NCBI GenBank assembly: GCA_903860995.1
Contig: CAIOSS010000774.1
Location: 1-5,835 of the forward strand
DNA: 5,835 bases
Reading direction: 5' to 3'
Origin: an uncultured delta proteobacterium
Lineage (GTDB): Bacteria; Myxococcota_A; Polyangia; Polyangiales; Ga0077539
In this document: positions 5,691 through 5,835 of the stretch, one piece after another
Layout of the letters: each line of letters starts with the position of its first letter
How positions within the stretch are numbered: position 1 is the first letter of the stretch
Notes under the pieces: model-generated
Databases searched by the model: none
What the model was told of the DNA's origin: nothing
Seen by the model: only the letters and a program-made list of their open reading frames with translations
Program-made: the position numbers and the translations under genes

Positions 5691-5738
5691 GGCGGCGCCA
5701 CCCTCACGTCGGCGCGATCGTAAATTCAGTGCATCGAC

Positions 5739-5744
5739 AGGAGG
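5739..5744 (+). promoter_or_regulatory. Strong Shine-Dalgarno AGGAGG ahead of the lipoprotein gene
   Basis: AGGAGG with a 5-base spacer to GTG at 5750. It fixes the start of the final partial gene and contrasts with the shell gene upstream, which has no recognisable ribosome site. A possible -10, TAAATT (5721-5726), lies nearby but has no -35 at proper spacing and would sit very close to the start. Confidence 0.8.
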
Positions 5745-5749
5745 CTCCA

Positions 5750-5835
5750 GTGAAGCGGAACAGCGGTTGGCTTTTGATCATTCTTGCCTGCATGGCTTCG
5801 GCCTGCGGCGACGACGCCGTGGCGCCCTCGGACGC
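5750..5835 (+). CDS. Putative lipoprotein, N-terminus only (cut by window edge)
   Basis: GTG at 5750 opens 28 codons to the right edge. The translation starts MKRNSGWLLIILACMASACG: two basic residues, a hydrophobic core (about 7-18) and cysteines at 14 and 19. Cys19 after ASA, followed by GDDAVAPSD, looks like the lipidated cysteine with a polar linker, as in many myxobacterial lipoproteins; ILAC at Cys14 is the alternative site. Signal peptidase II would cleave before the chosen cysteine and the protein would be anchored to a membrane. Asp at +3 rather than +2 gives no clear Lol-avoidance signal. The function cannot be told from this fragment. A terminator-like hairpin separates it from the shell gene, so it is probably a separate unit. 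Confidence 0.8.
   Translation, partial: MKRNSGWLLIILACMASACGDDAVAPSD

Noticed and set aside
4455..5723. A 422-codon plus-strand frame overlapping the shell gene and the flavoprotein-like gene
   Set aside because: It is out of frame with both supported genes and its translation is arginine/proline-rich without motifs.

Overview
This is a GC-rich chromosomal window, with strong G/C bias at third codon positions, several GTG starts and 4-base gene overlaps. It most resembles a Myxococcota (deltaproteobacterial-type) genome. The basis is the base composition, the style of the housekeeping proteins, a lipoprotein start typical of myxobacteria, and a microcompartment shell protein that reads very like those remembered from Haliangium ochraceum. 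The taxon is inferred; no rRNA or other phylogenetic marker is present.

Left part, minus strand (1-1509): a two-gene unit. The first gene encodes a 390-residue protein with an N-terminal rhodanese domain joined to a MoeB/ThiF/Uba4-type E1-like adenylyltransferase. Its stop codon overlaps by four bases the GTG start of an SRPBCC (START/polyketide-cyclase-like) protein that runs off the left edge. Between the Shine-Dalgarno sequence and the start of the first gene lies a run of nine identical bases.

Middle (1510-4843): a 171-base divergent intergenic region with a plausible sigma-70-type promoter and a 10-base palindrome opens onto a plus-strand operon of purM, purN and a phytoene-desaturase-like flavoprotein homologue. 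purM and purN supply two steps of de novo purine synthesis (AIR synthetase and GAR transformylase). The three genes are joined by ATGA and GTGA overlaps, so translation is probably coupled. The third protein keeps the overall shape of the desaturase/amine-oxidase family but has a degenerate dinucleotide-binding motif.

Right part (4844-5835): a separate transcription unit with its own likely promoter, a leader carrying a hairpin and a perfect palindrome, and a gene for a tandem-domain bacterial microcompartment shell protein (BMC-T). This gene is followed by a terminator-like hairpin. The window ends in the first 28 codons of a lipoprotein preceded by a near-perfect Shine-Dalgarno sequence. 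No other microcompartment gene lies in the window, so the shell gene looks like a satellite or stand-alone copy. This is the most interesting item here.

No tRNA, rRNA, CRISPR array, insertion sequence or integration site was seen.
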